Assembly (NCBI GenBank): GCA_964384025.1
Contig: CAYLJJ010000106.1
Coordinates: 1 to 19,916 of the forward strand
Source of the DNA: CAYLJJ01 sp964384025
Lineage (GTDB): Bacteria > Myxococcota_A > Bradymonadia > UBA7976 > UBA1532
DNA: 19,916 bases
Direction: 5' to 3'
The position numbers were made by a program, and so were the translations under genes. Below the pieces are notes generated by a model. That model made no database searches. It saw only the letters and a list, made by a program, of their open reading frames with translations, and was not told where the DNA came from. Positions 9,165-17,758 of the stretch are shown here, one piece after another (positions within the stretch are counted from its first letter, which is position 1; each line of letters begins with the position of its first letter).

Positions 9165-10531
9165 AAGACTCGATCTTGGAGCGTAAGATCTCTTTCTCAG
9201 AGTTGATCGAGTTGGAGTTGCTCAAGGAGTTGGCTGAGAGCGCGGTTCGCGTTCATGGCTTGAGCCTCAAGATCTTTGATGAGAATCATCAACAGATGTT
9301 GAGCGTCGGCCCCACTCAAGAGCTGGTGACTTGGCTGCTTCGTCACCCCTCGGCGCGGATCGCCTTCTCTGATTTTGCCAACACCCTAAAACGAGCAATC
9401 CCAGAGGCTGATGGCTGGCGGGTGATGAGTGATCCTGTGGCTGGGAGCCGTTACCTCGTCCTCGCTATCGTCTATGATCTTGATTTCATCGGTACTCTCA
9501 TCTGTGGACCTTATCAAGATAGCATGAAAGCGCCTAAAATCCAGGAGCGCTACTGCCCCAAAGTCAGCGATCGAGCTCACTTGATGGCGCTCTGCGCTAC
9601 ACTTCCACAGAGCTCTGACGAATTCGTGCGGATACAGATGGAACTTTTCCTTAAAAGCCTGGATGTAATCTGTTATAGTAACCACCAGTCGATATTAACT
9701 CGACATATGCATTTAGAATCGATTTCTGAGTCATATCGCGAACTCGAGGAAACCCATCATCAATTAGAAGAAAAGAATCAAAAACTAGAACAAAACAACA
9801 TAAGGCTAAAAGAACTAGATAGGCTCAAAAACAATTTCCTAGCAACAGTAAGCCATGAGTTGCGCACGCCTCTGACTTCAATGATCGGTTACAGCGAGAT
9901 GCTCTTAGGAGGGCTGGCAGGGGAACTCAATCCTGAACAGAGAGAGTATATCACCACGATCCAGAATCGAGGCTCCGGTCTTCTTCGATTGATCGAGCGG
10001 GCCTTAGACCCCCCTAAGATCGAGCAGGGCTTCGAAGCTCTCCATTACGAGCAGCTTCAAGCACGGACCCTGGTCTTAGAGGCCCTGGAGTCGATCAAGC
10101 CCCAAGCCCTAAAGGCCCAGGTTTCTCTTCATCTCAAGTTCTCGACTGGGGTCTCCTCTCTGGAGGGAGATCGCTATAAGATTGTCCATGCCCTCATCAA
10201 TCTGCTGAGCAACGCCGTCAAGTTCAGCTCAAAGGGAGGAGAGATCATCATCAGCGCGACGCAGACTCTCAGTTCAGGGGAGCCTCACCGATCAGGAGAT
10301 TGGATCTGCTTTGGAGTGCAGGATAGGGGCCTTGGTATCGCCAAGGATCAACAAGAACAGATCTTCAAGGCTTTCTATCAGGTGAACGGTCAAGAGTACG
10401 GCGGGACAGGTCTTGGGCTCTCCATCGTCAAGAGCTTTGTGGAGATCCATGGGGGACAGGTCGAGCTGAAGAGCGCGCTCGGTGAGGGTGCTCATTTCCG
10501 ACTTCTTTTTCCTCAACGTAGGCGCCATTGA
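9161..10531 (+). CDS. Soluble sensor histidine kinase with PocR-like N-terminal sensory domain
   Basis: A 456-residue kinase without membrane segments, so probably cytoplasmic. Residues about 12-170 resemble the PocR-type ligand-binding fold (a helix leading into HGLSLKIFDENH, later IGTLICGPYQ), although most of that family's cysteines are not evident. Residues about 185-222 are a strongly charged coiled coil. The HisKA domain carries FLATVSHELRTPL with the phospho-acceptor His at 232. The HATPase domain is complete: N-box NLLSNAVKF (about 347-355), G1 DRGLGI (388-393) and GGTGLGLS (414-421). ATG 9161 overlaps the GTPase stop by four bases, which suggests translational coupling and a shared pathway. 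No response regulator is adjacent. The coiled-coil stretch (about 9690-9840) is notably AT-rich. Confidence 0.9.
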   Translation: MKDSILERKISFSELIELELLKELAESAVRVHGLSLKIFDENHQQMLSVGPTQELVTWLLRHPSARIAFSDFANTLKRAIPEADGWRVMSDPVAGSRYLVLAIVYDLDFIGTLICGPYQDSMKAPKIQERYCPKVSDRAHLMALCATLPQSSDEFVRIQMELFLKSLDVICYSNHQSILTRHMHLESISESYRELEETHHQLEEKNQKLEQNNIRLKELDRLKNNFLATVSHELRTPLTSMIGYSEMLLGGLAGELNPEQREYITTIQNRGSGLLRLIERALDPPKIEQGFEALHYEQLQARTLVLEALESIKPQALKAQVSLHLKFSTGVSSLEGDRYKIVHALINLLSNAVKFSSKGGEIIISATQTLSSGEPHRSGDWICFGVQDRGLGIAKDQQEQIFKAFYQVNGQEYGGTGLGLSIVKSFVEIHGGQVELKSALGEGAHFRLLFPQRRRH

Positions 10532-11430
10532 TGAAGGGTGATGAACCAAGGCTCGGAGAGGAACGGCTGATCAAGCTGATTCACCAGAGCTTGGAAGAGC
10601 TGGGTCAAGCTGTGGATCTTGATGATGACTGCGCCTTGATCCAGGGAGAGACCAGGCTCTTAACCACCGATGCTCTCATTGAGGGGGTTCATTTTGATCT
10701 ACGTCGAGATAGCTTTGAGCAGATCGGCGCTCAAGCTGCGGTGGCCAACCTCAGCGATCTCGCCGCCAGCGGAGGGCGAGCTGCTTGGCTCATCTGGTCG
10801 TTGATCTTAGCCCCAAACTGGGGAGAGCAAGCCCTCTTGAAGATGACCCGAGGCTTTGTACAGGTTGGGCTGAGATATGGAGCGCGGCTCGTGGGGGGTA
10901 ACCTCAGTCGTAGCCCAGGGCCTGGGATCCTGGCTGTGAGCGCGGGCGGGCCCCTAGCAGGAGCTCAGCCCTTCCTTAGATCGGGAGCCAAGCCTGGAGA
11001 TGGGATCTATCTCAGTGGGCCTTTGGGTGACGCCGCGCTTGGGGTATTGGAGCCTGATCCTGAGGCTCGTGCGCAGAGACATCGATGGCGCCCTCATCTG
11101 CCTGAGGCAGCGACCCTCGCGGCTTGGGGAGAGGTCTCAGCAGCGATGGATATCTCTGATGGTCTCCTCAAGGATCTTTCAAAGCTCTGTAAGGCCAGCG
11201 GCTTAGGAGCAGCCCTAGAGTCTCAGCAGATCCCCATCGGGCCTCTCTGTCGTCATCGTCATCCTGAAGATCTCAGCTTGGCTTTGGAGGGAGGAGAGGA
11301 TTATCTCTTGCTCTTTACCACGCCCAAGCACCCCCCTCTGGGACAGCTCATCGGCTACTGCCAAGAGGGGGAGGAGCTTCTCCTTGATGGTTTGCCTGTC
11401 TCTGGAAGAGGCTGGGATCCTTTTGCCTAA
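10531..11430 (+). CDS. thiL: Thiamine-monophosphate kinase
   Basis: ThiL phosphorylates thiamine monophosphate with ATP to give thiamine diphosphate, the last step of cofactor synthesis, in the cytoplasm. Visible family motifs are DLDDDCALI near the N-terminus (Mg/ATP-binding acidic cluster), TTDALIEGVHF, AVANLSDLAASGG, AMDISDGLLKDL and LEGGEDYLLLF. The usual GGDxxR-type segment reads GGNLSRS here, with Asn for Asp. The length of 299 residues is slightly below the usual 310-330. ATG 10531 overlaps the previous stop by one base (TGATG); a TTG one codon earlier is possible but less likely. No other thiamine gene is in the window, so its place in a signalling and transport operon is not explained by pathway. 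Confidence 0.92.
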   Translation: MKGDEPRLGEERLIKLIHQSLEELGQAVDLDDDCALIQGETRLLTTDALIEGVHFDLRRDSFEQIGAQAAVANLSDLAASGGRAAWLIWSLILAPNWGEQALLKMTRGFVQVGLRYGARLVGGNLSRSPGPGILAVSAGGPLAGAQPFLRSGAKPGDGIYLSGPLGDAALGVLEPDPEARAQRHRWRPHLPEAATLAAWGEVSAAMDISDGLLKDLSKLCKASGLGAALESQQIPIGPLCRHRHPEDLSLALEGGEDYLLLFTTPKHPPLGQLIGYCQEGEELLLDGLPVSGRGWDPFA

Positions 11431-11466
11431 ATTTTCCCCGTTTTTGTCGATGGAATAAAAGGATTC

Positions 11467-12480
11467 ATGACTCTATACCTCCTGTTTTTCCTTCTGCTGA
11501 TGAGCTCTGCCTTCTTTTCAGGCTCTGAGACCGCGCTCTTCAGCATTGGTAAGGTCGCACGGCTGCGACTGATTCAGGGAGATCCCAGCGAGCGACGTAT
11601 CGCCCAGCTCCTTGAGCGCCCCCGTGATCTGCTCATCACCGTGCTCTTTGGTAATGAGCTGACCAATATCGCACTCTCCATCGTGGCCGCCTCGATCACT
11701 CATGGTTTTCTGAAGGATCGGGATCTTCATATGCTTCAGAAGGCGTTGCTCTCGGGGGCTTTTGTCCTGCCCCTGCTGATCCTCCTGGGAGAGGTGACCC
11801 CCAAGACCTTAGCAGCGCAACGCAGCGAAGGCTTCGCGCGGCTGGTGGTCTGGCCTTTGGGTTGGTTTAACTCCGCTGTCTCACCCGCTCGGCGCCTCCT
11901 CCGTGCTCTGACAGATACCCTCCTACGAAATCGCGCCGAGAGCCGTGAGCAGGTCAATGAGGGGGAGTTTCGCAGTATGGTGGACGCGGGTGCCCGAGAG
12001 GGAGTTGTAGAGGATCAGGAGCGGGTGCTGATTCACAAGGTCCTGGATTTTGGAGATCAGACAGTGGCAGGGGTGATGCGGCCCTTCTCGGAGTGCTTCA
12101 CCCTGGCCTTGGAGACCCCTGTAGAGGAGGCGATTGAGGCTGCACGCCGCCGCCCTCACAGCCGGATCCCTGTTTGGCAGGGAGAGCTGCATCGAGTGGT
12201 GGGTATCCTCCACACTAAGGATCTTCTGGCCATCCGCTGGGGAGCCCGCCCCCCAGTACCCTTGAGGAACCTGCTGAGGCCCCCGATCTATGTACCCTCA
12301 CAGAAGGGAGCTGCAGATCTGCTGGAGCTTTTTCGCCAAAAGCGGACTCATATCGCCATCGTGATTACTGAGAACAGAGAGGCGATTGGGCTCTGCACTA
12401 TGGAGGATCTTCTGGAGGAGCTGTTTGGGCCGATCACCGATGATCCTGAGGCCCTCGCGCAGGGACTTGAGCTGGCATGA
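11467..12480 (+). CDS. CNNM/DUF21-CBS membrane transporter, short form without CorC_HlyC domain
   Basis: A 337-residue inner-membrane protein of the CNNM/CorC (hemolysin C-like) family, members of which take part in Mg2+ or other cation transport. Hydrophobic segments lie at about 2-27, 56-79, 92-112 and 124-140. The DUF21 motifs SGSETALFS, GNELTNIA and GEVTPKTLA are present. Two CBS domains follow (about 205-255 and 268-322). The protein ends right after the second CBS, so it lacks the C-terminal CorC_HlyC domain found in the next gene. ATG 11467 follows AAAAGGA by a short spacer, and the 36-base gap after thiL is the largest inside this gene cluster. Substrate is not predictable from sequence. 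Confidence 0.9.
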   Translation: MTLYLLFFLLLMSSAFFSGSETALFSIGKVARLRLIQGDPSERRIAQLLERPRDLLITVLFGNELTNIALSIVAASITHGFLKDRDLHMLQKALLSGAFVLPLLILLGEVTPKTLAAQRSEGFARLVVWPLGWFNSAVSPARRLLRALTDTLLRNRAESREQVNEGEFRSMVDAGAREGVVEDQERVLIHKVLDFGDQTVAGVMRPFSECFTLALETPVEEAIEAARRRPHSRIPVWQGELHRVVGILHTKDLLAIRWGARPPVPLRNLLRPPIYVPSQKGAADLLELFRQKRTHIAIVITENREAIGLCTMEDLLEELFGPITDDPEALAQGLELA

Positions 12481-13730
12481 TGGAGACTTTCGCTCAGATC
12501 TTTCCTTGGCTCTTGGTGATCGCTTGTATTTTCAGTGAAGCTTTTTTTGCTGCCGCTGAGCTCTCCATCATCTCCGCTGATCGAGTCAAGTTAGACGCCA
12601 GCGCTCGTCGAGGAGAGGCCTCAGCCAAACGAGTGATCTGGTTTCTTGACAACCCAGAGCGGCTCTTTGGAACTACCCTCTTAGGGACCAATCTGAGCAC
12701 GGTCACCGGCTCCACGGTAGCCTCTCTGACCCTGATGGGCCTTGATCCTGAACGGGGTGAGTTTTGGGCCCTACTCCTGATGTCTCCCCTGGTTCTGATG
12801 GGAGGGGAGCTGCTGCCCAAGAGCTTAGCTCAGCGAGGCGCTACTCAGCTGGCTCTGAAGCTTTCTGGCCCTCTCCTTTGGGTTCATCGCTTGTTGGGTC
12901 TGCCGGTCTTCCTGATTCGCAGCTACACCGCCCTGCTCTACCGCCTCTTGAGCATCGATGAGGAGCGCAAGCGCGCCCTCGTCTCTCGAGAGGAGTTGGC
13001 TCTGTTAATGGAGAGTGAGTTGAGCGAGGGGGAGATGCTCGCGGATGAACGTGAGATGATCCGCCGTATCTTTGCCTTTGGCCGCCTGGAGGCCCGAGAC
13101 AGTATGATCCCACTGGTAGAGATCGTGGCCATCTCCCAAGAGGCCAGCGTTCAAGAGGCCGCTCAGATCATCGCTCAAGAGGGCTTCTCCAGGTTGCCCG
13201 TCTTTCGTGACCGGGTCGATAACGTGGTGGGCATCCTTCATCAGATCGATCTTCTCCAAGCGGAGCGGGGTGATCAGGCGGTGAGCGAGCTGATGCGACC
13301 TCCCTTCTTTGTCCCAGAGTCTCAGGAGATCGATGACCTCCTGATCATCCTCCAGCGAGAGGCGGCCTTAGCGGCGATCATCGTTGATGAGTTTGGAGGT
13401 GCTGTGGGGATGCTCACTCTGGAGGATATCTTGGAGGAGATCATCGGCGATATCCGCGATGAGTTTGATGAAGCAGGGCGGATGTGGCGCGTGGTCTCTG
13501 ACGGTTGGCTGATCAATGCACGGGTCCCCATTGAGCGTCTCAATGAGAGCCTTGGGCTGAAGTTAGAGGAGAGTGAGGATTATGACACCTTGGCGGGCTA
13601 TCTCCTGGAGATCCTCAGGCATCTACCCGCTCAGGGAGAGCAGATCAAGCTGCCTGGAGGCTACCTCGCCAAGATCCAACGCGTCAGCGAGCGAGCCATC
13701 TTAGAGATCCACCTGAGCCGAGCCGAATGA
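12477..13730 (+). CDS. CNNM/CorC-HlyC family membrane transporter, full length
   Basis: A 417-residue paralogue of the preceding protein with the complete order DUF21 membrane domain (about 5-160), CBS pair (about 205-260 and 270-325) and CorC_HlyC domain (about 335-415). Motifs include FAAAELSIISADR near the first helix, TTLLGTNLS, GGELLPKSLA, the CBS phrase SRLPVFRDRVDNVVGILH, and VDEFGGAVGMLTLEDILEE, which is highly characteristic of this family. The start shares ATGA with the previous stop, so the two proteins are probably made together. Cation (Mg2+ or similar) transport at the inner membrane is family knowledge; joint function of the pair is inference. Confidence 0.93.
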   Translation: MMETFAQIFPWLLVIACIFSEAFFAAAELSIISADRVKLDASARRGEASAKRVIWFLDNPERLFGTTLLGTNLSTVTGSTVASLTLMGLDPERGEFWALLLMSPLVLMGGELLPKSLAQRGATQLALKLSGPLLWVHRLLGLPVFLIRSYTALLYRLLSIDEERKRALVSREELALLMESELSEGEMLADEREMIRRIFAFGRLEARDSMIPLVEIVAISQEASVQEAAQIIAQEGFSRLPVFRDRVDNVVGILHQIDLLQAERGDQAVSELMRPPFFVPESQEIDDLLIILQREAALAAIIVDEFGGAVGMLTLEDILEEIIGDIRDEFDEAGRMWRVVSDGWLINARVPIERLNESLGLKLEESEDYDTLAGYLLEILRHLPAQGEQIKLPGGYLAKIQRVSERAILEIHLSRAE

Positions 13731-15538
13731 GCGGGGAGCATCGCTCTGCTGGGAGAGCGCTTTGGATCCGCGTCTTGCTGATCAGCCTTCCATTAGGGCC
13801 TCTTTGGGCTCTCCTACCCCACTTTCTTCTTTTAGATGAGTTGGCCCTTGAGGCCAGCGGTCTCACCAGCCTCCTGGGTGGAGTCTTAAGCTGTGCGCTG
13901 CTCTATCTCAGCGCTTGGCGTCGGCTGCGCCGAGGTCATCGAGCGGGGCTGGCTTTTCGATTGGCCCTAGACACGCTCCTCCTCTCCAGCTTAGCCAGCG
14001 TCGCTGTTTGGCGCCTTCACCAACGCGGCGGCGCAGTCCCCTATGTTGAGTCTTTCTCTCTCATGGGGCTTCAACTGGCTCTGGGAGCTTTGACCGCCCT
14101 GGGGATCTATGTTGCCTGCCGTCGTCTCCTGCGACGGATGGCGGTTCAGCAAGGCAGCCTCCCAGGGATCCGCTCAGTCCTCTTTCTCAACGCTGCGGTC
14201 TTGGGTTTCTTTAGCGCCGTGGTCTTGGGCATCAGCAATACAGGGCGGGCCGCAGGGCGTCTGGATCGCCAACGCCGAGTTCGCCTTGTAGAGCTGGCCG
14301 ATCTTCTGGTCCTGGGCTTTGAGCTGACCGAGGACCCTCAAGAGCAGCAGCGTCTCCTTCAGCTCCTCAGTCGTGAACCTGAAACCCACTGCGAGTTTCT
14401 TCCCCTGGGAGAGGAGCCCGCCTATTTCAAGGAGGCTGAGGTGCGTTTGCAGCAGGAGGATGGTCTGCTGCTTCTGCTGCGAGGAACACGTGTCCATGCT
14501 GTCCAAAGACTCTGCGCAGGAGGCCAGCTCTGGTTAATGACCCTGGGCAATATCCGTCCTCCAGTCCGTGCTCCAGATGAAGCTTTCTCCTTGCTGATCT
14601 TGGCTCTGATGGTCCTGAGCGCGCCGTTGGCGAGCCTCAGCGTCGCTCAGGATATGCGTGATGAGTTGCGAGAGATGACGCAAACCTTACTGGTGATGGG
14701 AGAGGCGCAGGGCAGCCCTGTGGGGGTCCCCATCTCAAGCAACGATGAGGTGGGTGATCTGGCCGCCGAGCTGAACGCCAACTGCCTACGTTTTGAGGAG
14801 GAGCATCGTCTCCTGGCCATAGATCTGGAGGCGGCCTCCTCGGGAGAGCGAGCGCGGACGCGCTTTCTCTCAGCAGCCAGCCATGAGCTGCGCAGCCCCC
14901 TCACCCTGATCACGAGCTGTTGTCATCAGCTTAAAGAGGGTCCCCTCAACTCCGCTCAACAAGAGGATCTGGAGCTGATCTCTCAGGCGGGACAGCAGCT
15001 CTTGACCCACGTAGATGAGATCCTCAAGCTTTCGCAGATGGAGGCGAGCGTGAAGCAGCCTCTTGAACGCAGCCTCGTGGATCTAAAGGCGCTGATTGAA
15101 GATCTCCTCAAGGCTCAGAGCCCTCCTCCTGAGATCAGCCTAGATTTTATCGCTCCTGAGCGTCTCCCGTTGATCTCTCTGGACCCTCGGCGCATCCGAC
15201 ATATCTTGGAGAACCTGTTGAGCAACGCCCTCAAGTTTACACATGAGGGGTATATTCAACTGAGTTTGGACCTGGATCGACTGGAGGAGCGTGAAGCGCT
15301 CCACCTTCAGATCATTGACAGCGGTGTGGGCATCCCTGCAGGAGAGCAAAAGCAGATTTTTCAGGAGTTTTATAGGGTAGAGCGACAGCGAGAAGTGATT
15401 GGGACTGGGCTGGGCCTCGCCATCGCCAAGCGTTGGGTTGAGCGCCATGAGGGCCGCATCTGGGTGGAGTCGATCTTGGGAGAGGGCAGCTGTTTCCATC
15501 TGCTCCTACCTCTGCAACCTAGAGAGGCTCGTAGATGA
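13727..15538 (+). CDS. Membrane sensor histidine kinase with complete catalytic domain
   Basis: A 603-residue inner-membrane kinase. Hydrophobic segments at about 13-37, 46-64, 79-96, 111-130, 150-171 and 286-305 enclose a predicted extracytoplasmic loop at about 175-280. A HAMP-like linker follows (about 305-362, with SSNDEVGDLAAELN). The HisKA domain has FLSAASHELRSPL with His 386. The HATPase domain is complete: N-box HILENLLSNALKF (492-504), G1 DSGVGIP (531-537) and IGTGLGLAIAK (558-568). It overlaps the upstream CNNM gene and the downstream kinase-like gene by four bases each (ATGA). Its signal is unknown and no response regulator is adjacent. The next protein has the same overall plan, which suggests gene duplication. 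Confidence 0.92.
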   Translation: MSGEHRSAGRALWIRVLLISLPLGPLWALLPHFLLLDELALEASGLTSLLGGVLSCALLYLSAWRRLRRGHRAGLAFRLALDTLLLSSLASVAVWRLHQRGGAVPYVESFSLMGLQLALGALTALGIYVACRRLLRRMAVQQGSLPGIRSVLFLNAAVLGFFSAVVLGISNTGRAAGRLDRQRRVRLVELADLLVLGFELTEDPQEQQRLLQLLSREPETHCEFLPLGEEPAYFKEAEVRLQQEDGLLLLLRGTRVHAVQRLCAGGQLWLMTLGNIRPPVRAPDEAFSLLILALMVLSAPLASLSVAQDMRDELREMTQTLLVMGEAQGSPVGVPISSNDEVGDLAAELNANCLRFEEEHRLLAIDLEAASSGERARTRFLSAASHELRSPLTLITSCCHQLKEGPLNSAQQEDLELISQAGQQLLTHVDEILKLSQMEASVKQPLERSLVDLKALIEDLLKAQSPPPEISLDFIAPERLPLISLDPRRIRHILENLLSNALKFTHEGYIQLSLDLDRLEEREALHLQIIDSGVGIPAGEQKQIFQEFYRVERQREVIGTGLGLAIAKRWVERHEGRIWVESILGEGSCFHLLLPLQPREARR

Positions 15539-17241
15539 GGCTAAAGCTTCAGCTCAGCATCTTGCTGGGGCACCTGCTCTCCACCAGCATGACGCTGCTC
15601 TTGCTCCCCGAGCTGACTTGGCTCAAGGAGTTGGAGGGGCTGTGGTCTTGGGGTCTGATCATCCAGGCGCTTCTCCTGAGCCTCTTTCTCCTGTTTTGGT
15701 CATCAAGAACCCTCGCTCGAGGCAAAGAGCTGAGCCTTGAATTGGCTCGAGACTTCCCTTTCAAGGTGGCACGCATCGCCTTCCTCTTCGCCATCAGCAT
15801 CGGTCTGAGCAGCAGCATCCTCCTGCTGCTCAGGCGAGAAGACAGCCTCTCTGAGGCGGCGATCACTGGCTTGATCTCCTACCTCCTCTATCTGGTCCCC
15901 ACCGTCGGAGTTTATCTGCTCTTGAGGCGACTGCTTAAGCCTCAAGCTCAGGGGCCCCCACGCCAGGGGTTGCGGCAGTCGATCGCCCTACGTCTAGCCT
16001 TCGCTCTTCAACTCCCCATCGTGATCTCAGCGACAGGGATGATCCTGATAGAGCAGGAGGGGGGAGAGCGCTATGAGCGAGCTTTGGAGATCTACTATCG
16101 CGAGCGCTACACAGATTACCTACAGCGGATACTTCAGCTCATGGAAAGGGAGGAGCGCCAGATCCAGCTGCTGCGTCGGCTGGAGCCCCCTGATGGGATC
16201 CTGCTTGGCCTCCTAGAGAAGCCTGAGTGTAAGGTGGTGCCCACTGAGAACATCACCCGCCCTCTACATTTTCAGATCCTGGCTGTGCTGCTCCTGATTT
16301 TGGTGGCGCTGCTCTCTACTATCCTGGGGCGTTGGCTGGCTCGAGAGTTGACCACAGAGCTGAAAGAGGTGGGCAGCGGGCTGCGCAGTCTGCGAGAAAC
16401 CGCCGAGCTGAAGGCCCGCTTCTCTGGGGTGGGTTTTAGAGAAAGTCAGGAGCTGATCAACGCCTTTGAGGGCGCGATGCGAAGCTTTGAGCTGCGCCGT
16501 CGAGCGATGGAGCAGGCAGCACGGCAGCGCCGAGAAGCGGAGGAGTTGAAGGCCCGCTTTCTGGCTCATCTGAGTCATGAACTTAAGAGCCCCCTCAATA
16601 GCATCCTGGGCTTCTCCGAGCTGCTCCTCACCGAGATCGAAGGCCCTCTCAACGCTGAGCAGCGCCAGCAGCTCAACACACTCTGGCACAGCGGAGAGAG
16701 CCTGTTGCGCCTGATCCTCTGTCTCCTGGATCTGGCTCGCTTAGAGACCTCTGCGCAGCTGAAAGGGGGCGGTCTTAAGAGCAGTCTAGTAGCGCCTGAG
16801 GCCCTGTGGAGCAGCCTGGAGGAGCAGCATCGTCCTGATCCCCTGGAGCGACTCCAACTGCGGATCATTCAGCGAGGCAGCGCCCATGTTCAGATGGACC
16901 CTTCCCTGACCGCTCGAGCCCTGCTTATGGCGGTCGGCCTCCTGCTGGATCGGATGGAGTGGGGGGAGGTTGAGCTGCTTATCGAGGGGGAGGAGGCGCT
17001 GAGACTGGAGATCCGCGTCAAGGAGGCTCAAGCTCGGGAGGAGGAGCGCCTCGCGCTTCATTCGCGTCTGAGCGACTCCTCCACACAGCCTCACTTTGGA
17101 GCAGAGGGAGCCCTCAGACTCCTTTTGGAGACCCTCGTTAAGGCTCAAGGGGGACGTTTGGGGATTTATACTGAGACTTGGCCCCGTTTTGAGCTTCACC
17201 TGCCCAGCGCAAAGGAGTCAGAAGATGGAGAGATTGGATAA
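15535..17241 (+). CDS. Membrane histidine-kinase-like protein with degenerate ATP-binding domain (probable pseudokinase)
   Basis: A 568-residue paralogue-like neighbour of the preceding kinase: hydrophobic segments at about 5-25, 38-56, 78-99, 112-130, 150-172 and 245-265, a predicted loop at about 173-243, a HAMP/coiled-coil linker and a HisKA domain with FLAHLSHELKSPLNS (His 348). The C-terminal region has the right length for a HATPase domain, but the key motifs are gone. The N-box position reads RALLMAVGLLLDRM without the Asn residues, the DxGxG loop is replaced by an acidic and basic stretch near 497-507, and GTGLGL is replaced by FGAEGALRLL (521-530). ATP binding is therefore unlikely, while the histidine remains. 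The gene is not obviously broken: its frame is continuous and it keeps tidy overlaps with both neighbours. A role as phospho-acceptor or regulator of the adjacent kinase is inference. Confidence 0.88.
   Translation: MRLKLQLSILLGHLLSTSMTLLLLPELTWLKELEGLWSWGLIIQALLLSLFLLFWSSRTLARGKELSLELARDFPFKVARIAFLFAISIGLSSSILLLLRREDSLSEAAITGLISYLLYLVPTVGVYLLLRRLLKPQAQGPPRQGLRQSIALRLAFALQLPIVISATGMILIEQEGGERYERALEIYYRERYTDYLQRILQLMEREERQIQLLRRLEPPDGILLGLLEKPECKVVPTENITRPLHFQILAVLLLILVALLSTILGRWLARELTTELKEVGSGLRSLRETAELKARFSGVGFRESQELINAFEGAMRSFELRRRAMEQAARQRREAEELKARFLAHLSHELKSPLNSILGFSELLLTEIEGPLNAEQRQQLNTLWHSGESLLRLILCLLDLARLETSAQLKGGGLKSSLVAPEALWSSLEEQHRPDPLERLQLRIIQRGSAHVQMDPSLTARALLMAVGLLLDRMEWGEVELLIEGEEALRLEIRVKEAQAREEERLALHSRLSDSSTQPHFGAEGALRLLLETLVKAQGGRLGIYTETWPRFELHLPSAKESEDGEIG
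17211..17217 (+). promoter_or_regulatory. Ribosome-binding site fixing the AMMECR1 start
   Basis: AAAGGAG lies seven bases before ATG 17225. It is inside the end of the preceding gene and selects this ATG over the much earlier in-frame start at 17096, which would overlap the kinase-like gene by about 145 bases. Confidence 0.75.
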
Positions 17242-17758
17242 GCTCGGACTGCTGCGTCACGCCCGCGCCTGCCTAGAAGCCAGCGCTGAGGGTCTCCCTC
17301 TCCCCGCCGCTCCTCCAGGCCCTCCTAAGCACAGCGGCCTCTTTGTAACCCTCAAGCGAGAGGGAGCGCTGCGGGGCTGTATCGGCTGCTTCTCTGGAAC
17401 GGAGAGTCTCTCTGAAGCGGTTGGGCGGATCACTCGGCAGTCCGCTCTGGAGGATCCCCGTTTCTCTCCGGTGCGTCCAGATGAGGTCTCAGGGCTTCAG
17501 ATCTCTCTCTCTCTCTTGACTCCTCAGCGTCCTTGCTCTGACTGGCGAGAGATCGAGATCGGTCGCCATGGGGTGGTCTTCGCGCGGGGAGTTCGCCGCA
17601 GCGTCTTTCTACCCCAGGTAGCTCCTGAGCAGGGCTGGAATCTGGAGCAGACCCTAGATGCGCTCTGCTATAAAGCGAGAGATCATCAGGGCGCTTGGCG
17701 TCAGCCTGATGCTCGTTTCTTCACCTTTGAGGCTGAGGTGTTTGGAGAGCAGCGGTGA
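17225..17758 (+). CDS. AMMECR1-domain protein
   Basis: A 177-residue cytoplasmic protein covering a single AMMECR1 domain. The family signature LRGCIGCF is at residues 49-56, preceded by GLFVTLKREG. FLPQVAPEQGW (128-138) and LCYKAR (147-152) are also typical. The molecular function of the family is not settled. In many bacteria and archaea it is encoded with a Memo-like protein and a radical SAM protein, neither of which is present here. It overlaps the previous gene by 17 bases and the next one by four (GTGA). Confidence 0.92.
   Translation: MERLDKLGLLRHARACLEASAEGLPLPAAPPGPPKHSGLFVTLKREGALRGCIGCFSGTESLSEAVGRITRQSALEDPRFSPVRPDEVSGLQISLSLLTPQRPCSDWREIEIGRHGVVFARGVRRSVFLPQVAPEQGWNLEQTLDALCYKARDHQGAWRQPDARFFTFEAEVFGEQR

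Noticed and set aside
12764..13259. Several reading frames on both strands opposite or within the second CNNM gene
   Set aside because: They are shadows: the CNNM frame carries the DUF21, CBS and CorC_HlyC motifs without interruption.
17096..17224. Upstream extension of the AMMECR1 gene to an earlier in-frame ATG
   Set aside because: The extra residues are the shadow of the end of the kinase-like gene. The AMMECR1 domain begins after 17225, and AAAGGAG is correctly placed for that ATG.
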